Assembly (NCBI RefSeq): GCF_004364775.1 | Contig: NZ_SOAL01000013.1 | Span: 62,001 to 126,000 of the forward strand | Source of the DNA: Comamonas sp. JUb58 | GTDB lineage: Bacteria; Pseudomonadota; Gammaproteobacteria; Burkholderiales; Burkholderiaceae_C | Direction of reading: 5' to 3' | DNA length: 64,000 bases | In this document: piece by piece, positions 45,709 to 54,611 of the stretch | Layout of the letters: each line of letters opens with the position of its first letter | Position numbering within the stretch: the stretch's first letter is position 1 | Program-made: the position numbers and the translations under genes | Notes under the pieces: model-generated | What the model was told of the DNA's origin: nothing | Databases searched by the model: none | What the model saw: only the letters and a program-made list of their open reading frames with translations

Positions 45709-47178
45709 CTAGCTGGGCAAGGTGCTGAGCCAGGCAAAACAGCTCATCACCGCGAACGCTGCCAGCGCAAACGGCAAGAGGAACAGGTAGACCGACCGCT
45801 CTTGCGACGCCCCATGGCTGAGCTTGGCCGCAATCGACATGCGCACCGGTGAGAAAAAGCCCAGCGCCAGCCCCGAGACATGCACCACCGCACCGGTAGC
45901 CAGCAGGCTGATGCCGGCCTGTGCAGCCAGAGTGGAGAGCGGTGGCAGCAGCAGGCTATTGCCGGCATTGCCGGTATTGGCAATGATGCCCAGTGCACCC
46001 GCCAGCGCTGGGGTGAGCACCATGGCATCGGGGCCCAAGGCGGCAAAGAGGCCCTGGGCCAGGCCTTGCGCAATGCCCGATTTATTCAGCATTTCCGCCA
46101 TCATCGCAAACAGAAACACCGTCCATACCGCCTGCTTGCCGGTAGACCAGGAAGCCACGACCTCGGCCTTGAGCATGTGCGTACGCTTGCGGAAAGCAGC
46201 GGTCAACAGCGCAGCCACCAGGAACCACAGCCCGGAATGCATCAAAGGCAGCAAGGTCGGCAGATCGGGAAAGGGCCGGAAGAATACCAGCGTCGACAGC
46301 CATTCGCGCAGGCCTGCGATGAGCCGGGTGGCGGCCAGCCATCCAATGATCAAGCCATAGGGCAGGCAGGCGATGGCGCGTTGGCGCAGCGCCTGCCCAT
46401 TGGGGCGCTCATCCACCAGGTAGCGAACGATGATGAGTGGGCTGAAGGCGGCGAGCAGTGCCGTCTCGGGACCCAGCAAGTAGGTGCAGGCAACCAGGCT
46501 GGCCAGGCTGGCGGCGACCCAGAGCAGCTCCCATCCGCACTCGGCGATGGAGATGTTCTCGTTAGCTTGGCGCAAGGTTGCCCAGAACAGCGTGAGCCAG
46601 AGCAGCATCAGGGTTGCGACGGGTATGGCCGAATAAAGGGCCAGGTCCGTGGGCGACACGCGCAGATAGGCAGCACCCAGCAGCGTGCCGCTGCTCATTG
46701 CACCCCAGGGAATAAAGGTCTGGCTGAGCAAGGCAAACACCATCAGATGGCGCGGCGCCAGGCCCAGGTGGCGCAGCATCATCACCGTGCCCACCATGCC
46801 GACGCCAAAACCGGTCGCGGACTCGGCAAAGGGGCCCACCAAAAAACAGGCAAAGAACAGTCTTCTGCGGCGGGCATGGGGATCGAGTTCGGCCGCCGTG
46901 GTATCAGCGCCATCGAGCGCATGCTTGCTGGACGCCACGCGCCAGAACAACAGGCCGCCCAGAATATAGGGCGCTATGGTCCCGCCAATCCAGGAGCCCC
47001 TCAGCAGCGACTCAGCGAGTTTGTCGAGAGAGAACGGAACAGGGCCGGTGAAAAACGCAATGGGCACCGTCAAGGCCAGGCCCAGCAGAGCTGCCCGGGT
47101 CGCATTCCACTTCAAAAAGGCGATGGCCAGCGCCACGACCAAGGTGGGCGTTGCCCACAGCAGGTAGCTATGCATCAC
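45709..47178 (-). CDS. LctP-family L-lactate/glycolate-type permease
   Basis: A 489-residue polytopic permease with about 12-13 membrane helices. PFAESATGFGVGMVGT is the LctP signature and GNAGNSLLLPPLS near the end fits. The family imports lactate, glycolate or related hydroxy acids with protons. It is divergent from a Bug receptor-dehydratase operon, so it may carry the same carboxylate, for example tartrate or malate, but that is inference. Two start codons (MMH) are adjacent. Confidence 0.88.
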   Translation of the reverse strand: MMHSYLLWATPTLVVALAIAFLKWNATRAALLGLALTVPIAFFTGPVPFSLDKLAESLLRGSWIGGTIAPYILGGLLFWRVASSKHALDGADTTAAELDPHARRRRLFFACFLVGPFAESATGFGVGMVGTVMMLRHLGLAPRHLMVFALLSQTFIPWGAMSSGTLLGAAYLRVSPTDLALYSAIPVATLMLLWLTLFWATLRQANENISIAECGWELLWVAASLASLVACTYLLGPETALLAAFSPLIIVRYLVDERPNGQALRQRAIACLPYGLIIGWLAATRLIAGLREWLSTLVFFRPFPDLPTLLPLMHSGLWFLVAALLTAAFRKRTHMLKAEVVASWSTGKQAVWTVFLFAMMAEMLNKSGIAQGLAQGLFAALGPDAMVLTPALAGALGIIANTGNAGNSLLLPPLSTLAAQAGISLLATGAVVHVSGLALGFFSPVRMSIAAKLSHGASQERSVYLFLLPFALAAFAVMSCFAWLSTLPS

Positions 47179-47586
47179 AGCGCTTGGAATGGGAGCCCGC
47201 TGCTTGCAAACAAAGCGCTTTTGTCGTCATGCCTGGCATACACAAGAGGTGTCGTTATTTATGGCGACGATTCTCTGCCCTTCCAGCTGTTTGGCCAGTC
47301 ACCTTGGCTGCTCTTGCCTGCGGCAGCGCGGCAGACGCGTAACTGTCCGCAGTGCTCCAAATGCCTTGCGCATTCGTCAGACCTTCGAATTTGTCGAACA
47401 CCCCTCTGCGAACTAGCCATTCCGCCAACAGAAGTCCATCCCTAGCATAGGGATCACCGATGCAGCGAGGCGCTCGTGCCCGGGCGATCGCGGATGAGCG
47501 ACCTGGACGCGGGACGACGAAAACTGGCCAGAAGTCCAGACGCAGAAGCCGCGAAGACAGTGCACGATAAAAAGGAGACAAACCCC
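47179..47586. promoter_or_regulatory. Divergent control region with a 17-base palindrome
   Basis: About 400 bases between the LctP permease gene and the Bug receptor gene, with no convincing ORF. ATCCCTA-GCA-TAGGGAT at 47438-47454 is a perfect inverted repeat about 130 bases before the receptor start, a good candidate for the LysR regulator at the end of the operon. Confidence 0.55.
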
Positions 47587-48555
47587 ATGAGACTGAAAGC
47601 AATCACTGCAGTGGCAGCGGCCGCATTGGCCTTGGCCAGCGGCGCCGCGCATGCGACCTGGCCCGCAGGCCCGGTGACCATCGTTGTGCCGTTTGCCGCA
47701 GGGCAGACGGGCGACATCGTTGCCCGGATGGTCAGCAAGGAGCTGCAGGCCAGGTTCAAACAGGCCTTCATTGTGGACAACCGCCCGGGCAGTGGCGGCC
47801 GCATTGGAACCACCTTTGTCGCCCGGGCCAAGCCGGATGGCAACACCTTGCTGCTGACAAGCTCTGGTCCCTATGCCATTGCGCCGGCCCTCTATCCCAA
47901 AGACACCAAGTACAACCCCTTGACCGATTTCAGCGGCATTGCCGAGACGGGCTCCACGCCACAGGTGATTGCGGTATCCAATGCCTCGGGCATCACCAGC
48001 TTTGCCGATCTGGTCAAGCAGGCCAAGGCCAAGGACATGTCCTATGGCTCCGCCGGCAACGGGTCGCTGCAGCACCTGACCATGGAGCTGCTGAAAAAGG
48101 AAATCGCGTTTCCGATGGTCCATGTTCCTTACAAGGGAAGCGCCGAGTCCAAGACCGCCGTCATCAGCAACACGCTCGAAGTGACCTCCGACTCCCTGCC
48201 GCCGCTCCTGACCAATATCGGCAGCCGGCAACTCAAGGCCATCGCCGTGGTGGATGACAACCGCTCGCCCTACATCCCCGAGGTGCCCACGCTCGGCGAG
48301 CTGGGTTACCCCAAGTTGAGCGCAGTGGCCTTCTTTGGCCTCGTTGCGCCCAAAGGCACGCCCCAAGACATCGTGGACGCCCTCAACCGCGAGGTCATTG
48401 CAATGTTCAAGACACCGGCTTTTCAAGAGCAGATGAAGGCGCAGGCGCTGACCCCGCCCGTCGAGCGCACGCCAGAACAGTTCAATGCCTACCTTGCCGG
48501 CGAGGTTGCGCGCTGGAAAAAGGTGGTCGAAGACGCCAAGGTCAGCGTGGAGTAA
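47587..48555 (+). CDS. Bug/TctC-family periplasmic solute receptor
   Basis: A 322-residue binding protein with a signal peptide cleaved after AAHA (about residue 22). VTIVVPFAAGQTGDIVARMV, FIVDNRPGSGGRIG, HVPYKGSAESKTAV and YIPEVPTLGELGYP are family motifs. The ATG at 47587 has AAAGGAG upstream. It is the first gene of an operon with a two-subunit dehydratase, so its ligand is probably the hydroxy-dicarboxylate that the dehydratase uses. The matching TctA/TctB membrane subunits are not in the window. Confidence 0.93.
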   Translation: MRLKAITAVAAAALALASGAAHATWPAGPVTIVVPFAAGQTGDIVARMVSKELQARFKQAFIVDNRPGSGGRIGTTFVARAKPDGNTLLLTSSGPYAIAPALYPKDTKYNPLTDFSGIAETGSTPQVIAVSNASGITSFADLVKQAKAKDMSYGSAGNGSLQHLTMELLKKEIAFPMVHVPYKGSAESKTAVISNTLEVTSDSLPPLLTNIGSRQLKAIAVVDDNRSPYIPEVPTLGELGYPKLSAVAFFGLVAPKGTPQDIVDALNREVIAMFKTPAFQEQMKAQALTPPVERTPEQFNAYLAGEVARWKKVVEDAKVSVE

Positions 48556-48565
48556 CAGGACACCC

Positions 48566-49411
48566 ATGATTCGAGAAATAGCCACAAGCCATATCACCGA
48601 CACCGTCGCCCAGCTCTGCATCGACGCTTGCCACCTGCTGCCGGACAACCTCATCCAGGGCTTCCACAACGCGGCGGAGACGGAGGTGTCACCGCTGGGC
48701 AAGTCCGTCCTGCTCAAGCTCATCGACAACGACAGGATTGCCCGCGAGAACCAGGTGTCCTACTGCCATGACACGGGCTTGACCATTGTCTTTGTCGAGC
48801 TCGGCCAGGACGTGCACGTGCATGGCGGAGGCTTTGAAGAAGCCGTGCAGGCAGGCGTGCGCAAGGGCTATGCCGAGGGCTTTATGCGCAAGTCCGTGGT
48901 CTCCGACCCCTTGCTGCGCATCAACAGCAATGACAACACGCCAGCGGTGGTGCATACCGAAATTGTTCCGGGCGACCAGATCCATTTCACCGTGGTGCCC
49001 AAGGGGGGCGGCAGCGAGAACTGGAGCACGATGAAGTTCCTGCTGCCTGGTGAAGGGGCAGAAGGCGTGAAGAAGTTTGTGCTCGCTGCCATTGAAGCGG
49101 CGGGTGGCGCTGCCTGCCCACCGCTCACCGTGGGGGTGGGCATTGGTGGCAGCTTCGACAAAGTGACAGCCATCGCCAAAAAAGCCATCTTGCGGGATAT
49201 CGGCGACCACCATCCCGAGCCGCATATCGCCCAGCTGGAAGCCGAGTTGCTGACGCTCATCAATCAGACCGGTATTGGCCCCCAGGGCTTTGGCGGCTCC
49301 ACCACCGCGCTGTGGTGCGCGGTGGAAACCTATGCCTGCCACATCACCGCGCTGCCCGTGGCCGTGAACATTCAGTGCCACGCCAGCCGGCGCGCCACGG
49401 CCAGCATCTGA
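48566..49411 (+). CDS. Fumarase class I / L(+)-tartrate dehydratase alpha-type subunit
   Basis: A 281-residue catalytic subunit of an iron-sulfur hydro-lyase. The three probable cluster cysteines lie in SYCHDTG, ACPPLTVGVG and the terminal QCHASRR; GGSFDKVTAIAKKA is also family-typical. It starts 10 bases after the Bug receptor stop and is followed by the beta subunit. Separate alpha and beta genes are the rule for tartrate dehydratase (TtdAB) and for archaeal-type fumarase. With an adjacent carboxylate receptor, tartrate or a similar dicarboxylate is the likely substrate. Confidence 0.9.
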   Translation: MIREIATSHITDTVAQLCIDACHLLPDNLIQGFHNAAETEVSPLGKSVLLKLIDNDRIARENQVSYCHDTGLTIVFVELGQDVHVHGGGFEEAVQAGVRKGYAEGFMRKSVVSDPLLRINSNDNTPAVVHTEIVPGDQIHFTVVPKGGGSENWSTMKFLLPGEGAEGVKKFVLAAIEAAGGAACPPLTVGVGIGGSFDKVTAIAKKAILRDIGDHHPEPHIAQLEAELLTLINQTGIGPQGFGGSTTALWCAVETYACHITALPVAVNIQCHASRRATASI

Positions 49412-49428
49412 CAGTGGAGGATTTGCAC

Positions 49429-49995
49429 ATGGCCATTCACCATCTTCAAACCCCGCTGGATGACGCGGCGGTTCTGCAGCTCCAGGTGGGCGACGAGGTC
49501 TACCTGTCCGGCGTCATCTACATGGCACGCGATGCGGCGCACAAGCGCTTTGTCGACACCCTGAGCGCCGCGCAGGCATTGCCGGTCGACCTGCGGGGAC
49601 AAGTCGTTTTCTATGGCGGCCCCGGCCCGGCCAAGCCCGGCCATGCGATAGGGGTCGTGGCACCCACGTCGGCCTATCGCATGGACCCCTATGCCACGGT
49701 GCTCTTTGACTACGGCGTGCGCGGCGCCATCGGAAAAGGCCCGCGCGGGCCGGCCATTCGCAGCGCCTGCCAGCTCAACCGTGCCGTCTGCTTCTCGGCG
49801 ATTGGCGGCGTCTCTGCGACGCTGTTTGCCTGCATCCGTTCGGCAGAAGTCATCGCCTATGAGGACCTCAAGACCGAAGCGGTCCAGCGGCTGGTCATCG
49901 AGAACTTTCCGCTGCTTGTGACCAACGATGCACACGGGCGCGATATGTACGCCGAAGAAGTCGAGAAGTACCGCGCGCTGCTCAAAAAGGCGTGA
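49429..49995 (+). CDS. Fumarase class I / L(+)-tartrate dehydratase beta-type subunit
   Basis: A 188-residue swivel-domain subunit that completes the active site of the upstream alpha subunit. Motifs: LQVGDEVYLSGVIYMARDAAH, FYGGPGPAKPGHAIG and APTSAYRMDPYA. GTGGAGG upstream of the ATG at 49429 is a clear ribosome-binding site. Its stop overlaps a GTG that opens a longer version of the following LysR frame. Confidence 0.9.
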   Translation: MAIHHLQTPLDDAAVLQLQVGDEVYLSGVIYMARDAAHKRFVDTLSAAQALPVDLRGQVVFYGGPGPAKPGHAIGVVAPTSAYRMDPYATVLFDYGVRGAIGKGPRGPAIRSACQLNRAVCFSAIGGVSATLFACIRSAEVIAYEDLKTEAVQRLVIENFPLLVTNDAHGRDMYAEEVEKYRALLKKA

Positions 49996-50054
49996 CAGCC
50001 GCCGGCGCCCAGCCGGGAGATACTCATGCGGACCCACCTCCCCATGAGACCACC

Positions 50055-50972
50055 ATGCTTCCCGATCTCGACTCTCTTGCGCTTTTTGTGAAGGCTGCCG
50101 AGCTGCACAGTCTGACGCGCGCTGCGGAGGCGCAGTCCATGGGCCTGGCCGCCGCGAGCCGGCGCATTTCTCTGTTGGAGCATCGTCTCAAATGCACGCT
50201 GTTTGACCGGTCACACAAGGGGGTAGCGCTGACGCCCGCTGGCAAAACCCTGCTCCACCATGCGACCCAGCTGCTCATCCAGCTCAACCAGATGCAGGTG
50301 GATCTGGAGGAGCATGAGCAGGGGCGCCGGCGTGCGGTGCGCATACAGGTGAATACCTCGGCCATGGCGCAGTACGTGCCCTCGGACCTCGCAAGCTTTA
50401 CTGCAGCCCACCCCGACATTCGGCTGACGGTCAAAGAGCGCTGGAGCAAACAAATTGTGGAAGCCCTGTTGCTCGGCGAGACGGACGTGGGCGTCATCAA
50501 CCCTGGCGGCTCCATTGAGGGCCTGGAGTGCCATCCCTACCGCTCGGACCACCTCACCGTGGTGCTGCCACCCCATCACCCTTTGGCCGAGTTTGATGAG
50601 CTTTGGTTTGAACAGGTGCTCGACTATCCACTGGTGGGCCTGGAGCACGCGGCCTCGTTGATGGACCTGCTTGCGGCGCAGGCGGGCCTGGCGCAAAAAG
50701 CACTCAAGCTCCGGGTCGAAATGCAGAGCTTCGAGGCTGTGTCTCGAATGATCGAAGCTGGTATGGGCATTGGCGTGCTTCCCAAGGTGGCTGCGCAGGC
50801 TTACCTGCACGGCATGAACCTGCAGACCCGCGCGCTCAAGGACGAGTGGGCGAAGCGGCAGATGATGGTGTGTACGGCGCGGGGCAGAGAGAAGTCCGAG
50901 CAGGTGGACCGGCTGATGCAGGCGCTGCTTCACGCGGCCCAGTGCAGCGGCGACCAAGCCGGCCCGTCCTGA
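50055..50972 (+). CDS. LysR-family regulator of the receptor-dehydratase operon
   Basis: A 305-residue LysR-type regulator: helix-turn-helix at about residues 5-65 (HSLTRAAEAQSMGLAAASRR, ISLLEHRLKCTLFDRS) and a substrate-binding domain. Being last in the operon it probably senses the same acid that the Bug receptor and dehydratase handle. The start at ATG 50055 fits the domain; a GTG at 49992, overlapping the dehydratase stop, would add 21 residues and couple translation. Confidence 0.87.
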   Translation: MLPDLDSLALFVKAAELHSLTRAAEAQSMGLAAASRRISLLEHRLKCTLFDRSHKGVALTPAGKTLLHHATQLLIQLNQMQVDLEEHEQGRRRAVRIQVNTSAMAQYVPSDLASFTAAHPDIRLTVKERWSKQIVEALLLGETDVGVINPGGSIEGLECHPYRSDHLTVVLPPHHPLAEFDELWFEQVLDYPLVGLEHAASLMDLLAAQAGLAQKALKLRVEMQSFEAVSRMIEAGMGIGVLPKVAAQAYLHGMNLQTRALKDEWAKRQMMVCTARGREKSEQVDRLMQALLHAAQCSGDQAGPS

Positions 50973-51380
50973 TGGGCCGCTGCCGCCCTCCACCATAGCT
51001 TGTTACGACTCCCACTGCCTGCGGCGCAGCTCCAGGGGGCGCTGTCTGTGCGCCTCAGCAGCACGCCGGTTGCGCGCGGCTTCTGGGACCTCGGCCTGGT
51101 CTAGGGAACCGCTGCAAAACTGCCTGCCGTGGTCTGAACGCGGGCTCGGGCGATCCACTGCGCTGTCTTTCTTTGAACAGGTTCTTCAAGCTGCGGCTCC
51201 ACTGCAAAAGATGCTTTGCTTCTCATCCCGATCCGCCTCCATCCCGCTTGGCGAAGGTTTGGCAGAGGATTCCTTGCTCAGCGCATCGTCCAAGCTGTTT
51301 GGCAGTCAGCGCATATCCCTGGGGTGGCAATTTGCCGCATAGCCCACATTCATCCCCCCGGAATATCCATTGCCTATTCC

Positions 51381-51394
51381 TTGACGTAGATCAA
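51381..51394. promoter_or_regulatory. FNR/Anr-like binding site
   Basis: TTGAC-GTAG-ATCAA matches the FNR consensus TTGAT-N4-ATCAA at nine of ten positions. The nearest downstream gene is 600 bases away, so the target could be an unseen small RNA or a long pilin leader. Confidence 0.5.
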
Positions 51395-51751
51395 ATTCTC
51401 AAGATAGTCTGTATAAATTGTTGTAAATATGTCAATAAGTGCATGGTAAAAACTATGTTAACAATTAGATTGCGCCTAGCGCGGTAGAGAGCGGCTACAC
51501 TCCGCCTCAGATTACATTTGGTAAGAATAAGAAGACATCAAGAATATGAATCCTTGAATGCTCCGCGCGCTTTGCAAGGCTGCAAATGATGGGCTGGTAT
51601 CCCTGGGGAGGTGATCCGTTTATCTGCCATGCCTGAACCAAGCGCATTAGTAGCGGAGGCTGATGCCATAGGAGATGGCGAGGATAGATGGTTTTTTTCG
51701 GGGGAGGCGGCGCATGCGTCTTTAGGACGCGTTCAACCACTACAGAGAGAG

Positions 51752-51774
51752 ATCAAAGCACGTTTGTCTTTGAT
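51752..51774 (+). other. Inverted repeat followed by T-runs upstream of the pilin gene
   Basis: ATCAAAG and CTTTGAT form a 7-bp stem with a 9-base loop; runs of T follow from about 51785. It could be a terminator or attenuator in the pilin leader. Confidence 0.4.
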
Positions 51775-51960
51775 TTAGAGGGGTTTTTTGCTTTTTTTGG
51801 ACCGTGTTTGCAGGCTTGGTAAAAATAGCAAACCGACAATTTGGCAAATATCTTTGTATTAATTTCAATAATAGATCTCGGTCCATCATGCTTGAAAAAA
51901 ATATCGGCCGCCCGCGCCCGGTGCGTGGTTTGGTTGGCAGGGGTGTTCGGTTTGTGTCGT

Positions 51961-51981
51961 ATCCTTTCGTTACAAAAGGAT
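51961..51981 (+). promoter_or_regulatory. Hairpin covering the pilin ribosome-binding site
   Basis: ATCCTTT (51961-51967) and AAAGGAT (51975-51981) form a perfect 7-bp stem with loop CGTTACA. The ribosome-binding site AAGGA is inside the 3' strand, nine bases before the GTG start. When folded, it would block translation. Confidence 0.55.
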
Positions 51982-51989
51982 GTGATTCT

Positions 51990-52418
51990 GTGTCGAAATG
52001 TATTATGCGCGGCTTCACCTTGATTGAGGTGATGATCGTGGTCGGGATTATTGCCATCCTGGCCGCCATTGCTATTCCCAGCTACCAAGAATATATAAAA
52101 CGGGGCCAGATAGTGGATGGCCTGGTGCCCCTGGCCGATATGGGCGGCAAGCTGGAGCAGTATTTTCAGGATAACCGCACCTATGTCGGCGCCTGTGGGA
52201 CCAGCGGTTTGGCGCCTAAGCCAGCGGCGACCGCTCGCTTCGAATACAGCGGTACTTTGGATGTCAAGACCTATACGGTGACCGCCACCGGTATTGGCAG
52301 CATGTCCGGCTTTGCGTTCACGCTCAACCAGCAGGGCCAACGCGCCACCACAGGCACTCCCTCAGGTTGGACAGCCGGTACCAATTGCTGGTCGGCCCGC
52401 AAGGACGGGAGCTGCTGA
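51990..52418 (+). CDS. pilE: Type IV pilin (PilE/PilA-like)
   Basis: A 142-residue type IV pilin. The prepilin peptidase site is [30 protein letters not shown], with Glu at +5 of the mature protein; read from the start, the leader is eight residues. The C-terminal pair of cysteines (NCW and GSC) fits the pilin disulfide loop. I chose GTG 51990 because it has AAGGA nine bases upstream and gives a normal leader; ATG 52005 would leave only three leader residues. Its TGA overlaps the ATG of fimT by one base. It could be the major pilin or a PilE-type minor pilin; the operon context favours the latter. Confidence 0.85.
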   Translation: MSKCIMRGFTLIEVMIVVGIIAILAAIAIPSYQEYIKRGQIVDGLVPLADMGGKLEQYFQDNRTYVGACGTSGLAPKPAATARFEYSGTLDVKTYTVTATGIGSMSGFAFTLNQQGQRATTGTPSGWTAGTNCWSARKDGSC

Positions 52419-52924
52419 TGCTGCATGTTGTGGTTAAACGCGCAGAGGGCTTCACCTTGCTGGAGCTGCTGGTGGGCATCGGCATCATCGCCTTTTTGCT
52501 GCTGATGGTGATGCCCAGCATCCGCGTGTATTTGCTGGACACCAAGATCCGTGCAGCGGCCCAGGCGTATTACGACGGCGCGCAGCAGGCGCGTGCCGAA
52601 GCGCTGCGACGCAATAGCGATGTGACCATCAGCCTCAGTGACTCCAACCGTGCCTGGTCGATTGTGACTGGCGGCACCACGATTGCGTCCAAGCCGGCAG
52701 AGTCCGCCGCTCTGCTCTCGATCACCGCCTCGGTAGCGGATGTGACCTTCAATGGCTTGGGCAATGCTTCGGCCGCAAACACCGTCCAGTTCATGCCCGG
52801 TGACACTGCGCAGTGCTTGGCCAGTGGCCCGCAGCGCTGTTTGAATATCCTGGTTTCGCAAGGTGGCCAGGTGCGCTTGTGCGATCCCACCGTCACCACT
52901 GATGGAGATAACCGCAAATGCTGA
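52418..52924 (+). CDS. fimT: FimT/GspH-type minor pilin
   Basis: A 168-residue pseudopilin. A short leader ends in KRAEG, then FTLLELLVGIGIIAFLLLMVMPS with Glu5; the rest is a beta-rich GspH/FimT domain with AAAQAYYDGAQQARAEALRRN. It helps prime type IV pilus assembly in the inner membrane. The start overlaps the pilin stop by one base, and its end overlaps pilV by seven bases. Confidence 0.88.
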   Translation: MLHVVVKRAEGFTLLELLVGIGIIAFLLLMVMPSIRVYLLDTKIRAAAQAYYDGAQQARAEALRRNSDVTISLSDSNRAWSIVTGGTTIASKPAESAALLSITASVADVTFNGLGNASAANTVQFMPGDTAQCLASGPQRCLNILVSQGGQVRLCDPTVTTDGDNRKC

Positions 52925-53451
52925 GCGCAGCCCATTGCACAGCGCCCAGGCGCATACCGGGCCGTCGCCCGCAACGCGGCGTCATGCTGATCGAAGCCAT
53001 GGTCTCCATCCTGCTGCTGCTGTTGGGGATTTTGGGCATTGCGGGGCTGACCGCCAAATCCACCGCATTGAGCGGACAGGCGCAATACCGCACCGAAGCG
53101 GGCATGTACGCCGAGCAAGTGATCCAGCTGGTATCGCTGAGCGTAGACCGCAGCTCGCCCAGCGCGTTGGCGCAGTCGCTCAAAGCTTTTGAGCACCAAC
53201 CGGATGGCACGGAGCGTTGCACCTACAGCGGCACCGAGCTCAGCGAAAGCTCGGACCTGGGCAAGGTGCTCAAAGCGGCGCGCGGTGACCCGGATAACCA
53301 TGTGCTGGGGCTGCCTGGCGCTACGGAAAGTGGCCAGCAAGTGGTGGTGGAGACCGACAACCACCTCAACCGGGTGACCGTGCGGCTGTGCTGGCAAGGG
53401 CCCAGTGACGCCGCCAAGCGCATCTACGAAATACAGGCATTCGTGCATTAA
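52918..53451 (+). CDS. pilV: PilV-type minor pilin
   Basis: A 177-residue minor pilin with a long basic leader ending RRPQRG and then VMLIEAMVSILLLLLGILGIAGL (Glu5 present). The segment GQAQYRTEAGMYAEQVI after the helix is typical of PilV. It overlaps fimT by seven bases and precedes pilW, the normal order. Minor pilins of this kind form the tip complex with PilW, PilX and PilY1. Confidence 0.9.
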   Translation: MLSAAHCTAPRRIPGRRPQRGVMLIEAMVSILLLLLGILGIAGLTAKSTALSGQAQYRTEAGMYAEQVIQLVSLSVDRSSPSALAQSLKAFEHQPDGTERCTYSGTELSESSDLGKVLKAARGDPDNHVLGLPGATESGQQVVVETDNHLNRVTVRLCWQGPSDAAKRIYEIQAFVH

Positions 53452-53477
53452 AAAAACAGCCAGGGAGGGCCATTGTT

Positions 53478-54611
53478 ATGACGGTGCAAGCACCACGAAG
53501 GCCGCCGCCGCATGGGCGTGTCAGCGGTTTCACGATCATTGAAATCATGATCGGTCTGGCCATTGGTCTGCTGACCTTGTTGGCCATCTACCAGCTGTTC
53601 GCCACCTCCGAGGGGCGGCGCCGCAGCACGGCCGCCGTCAGCCAGGCGCAGACGGCGGGGGCGCTGGCGCTGTTTGCCATTGAGCGCGACATCCGCTCGG
53701 CCGGCCTAGGCTTTGCGGGCCTGGAGTCTGCCTACCTGGGTTGCGCTGTGCAGGCCTACAAACGCAGCGACCGCAATCCTGCCTCCTACACCTTCCCCCT
53801 GGTGCCGGTCGAGATCATCGGCGGCAAGGAGTTGCGCGTGCTGACAGGCTCCTCGGCGAATATGTTCATCGGCGCACGCTACAGCGCCAGTGCCAGCGGT
53901 GTCTTCACGATGGAGCGCAGCAACGCCGGTTTTCAGGCCGGAGATGTGGTGGTGGGCACCAGCGATTCCGATGCCAGCAAATGCCTGTTGATGGAGATCA
54001 CGGCGGGTGCGGGTTCGTCCATCACCGGGCCCGGCGGCGTAGCGGAAGACGATCCCAGCGTGCGCCATATGAGCAGCGCCTACACCAGCTTTTACACCGG
54101 CGCCTCCGTGACGCCTGAGCGCAATGGCGGCTCCAGCGTGGACATGCTCGATGGCGGCGCTACCAGCCTGGGCGAGGGCTGGCTCTTCAGCCTGGGCCAC
54201 CAGCCCACCCGCAACGTTTGGCGGGTCAAGGACAACCAGTTGATGCGCTACAACTTTCTGGACGAGGCCGATACCAAGAGCGTGGCCGTGGCCGAGGACG
54301 TGCTGCAAATGGTAGCCGAGTACGGCTTTGACAAGGACGGCAGCGGCAAGATCGACAAGGACGACGAATGGACGTCCTCCGATGCGGCTTTGGTGGCACC
54401 CAACCTGGGCCGGTTGATGGCAGTGCGTGTCGCCATCCTGGTACGCAGCTCGCAGTATGAGCGCGAACCTGTGACGGCTGCTGCACCTCGCTGGGCCAAT
54501 GGCAGCAAGTCATTCGACATGGGTTCGGAAGAGGACTGGAAACACTTCCGCTACCGCGTGTATGAAAGCGCCATTCCGCTGCGCAATACGATCTGGGGAC
54601 AACAGCAATGA
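53478..54611 (+). CDS. pilW: PilW-type minor pilin
   Basis: A 377-residue large minor pilin. The leader ends in HGRVSG, followed by FTIIEIMIGLAIGLLTLLAIYQLF with Glu5, then ALFAIERDIRSAGLGFAG, which is the PilW signature. GGGAGG precedes the ATG. It overlaps pilX by four bases (ATGA). A DKDGSGKIDKDDE stretch late in the protein resembles a calcium-binding loop. Confidence 0.9.
   Translation: MTVQAPRRPPPHGRVSGFTIIEIMIGLAIGLLTLLAIYQLFATSEGRRRSTAAVSQAQTAGALALFAIERDIRSAGLGFAGLESAYLGCAVQAYKRSDRNPASYTFPLVPVEIIGGKELRVLTGSSANMFIGARYSASASGVFTMERSNAGFQAGDVVVGTSDSDASKCLLMEITAGAGSSITGPGGVAEDDPSVRHMSSAYTSFYTGASVTPERNGGSSVDMLDGGATSLGEGWLFSLGHQPTRNVWRVKDNQLMRYNFLDEADTKSVAVAEDVLQMVAEYGFDKDGSGKIDKDDEWTSSDAALVAPNLGRLMAVRVAILVRSSQYEREPVTAAAPRWANGSKSFDMGSEEDWKHFRYRVYESAIPLRNTIWGQQQ

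Larger units (their letters stand above)
50973..51989. other. Long gene-poor, partly AT-rich region before the pilin cluster
   Basis: About 1 kb without a supported gene, the largest gap in the window. The first 350 bases are GC-rich with short, unconvincing frames; the stretch near 51100-51260 has the feel of a decayed insertion sequence, but I cannot name one. From about 51360 the sequence turns AT-rich, with an FNR-like site, several inverted repeats (51752-51774; 51961-51981) and T-runs at 51785-51800. The AT-rich part probably holds the pilin promoter and a long leader. Confidence 0.55.

Noticed and set aside
51070-51342. 90-codon ORF as a real gene or transposase remnant
   Set aside because: No ribosome-binding site, no recognisable motif; similarity to an IS end is only an impression.
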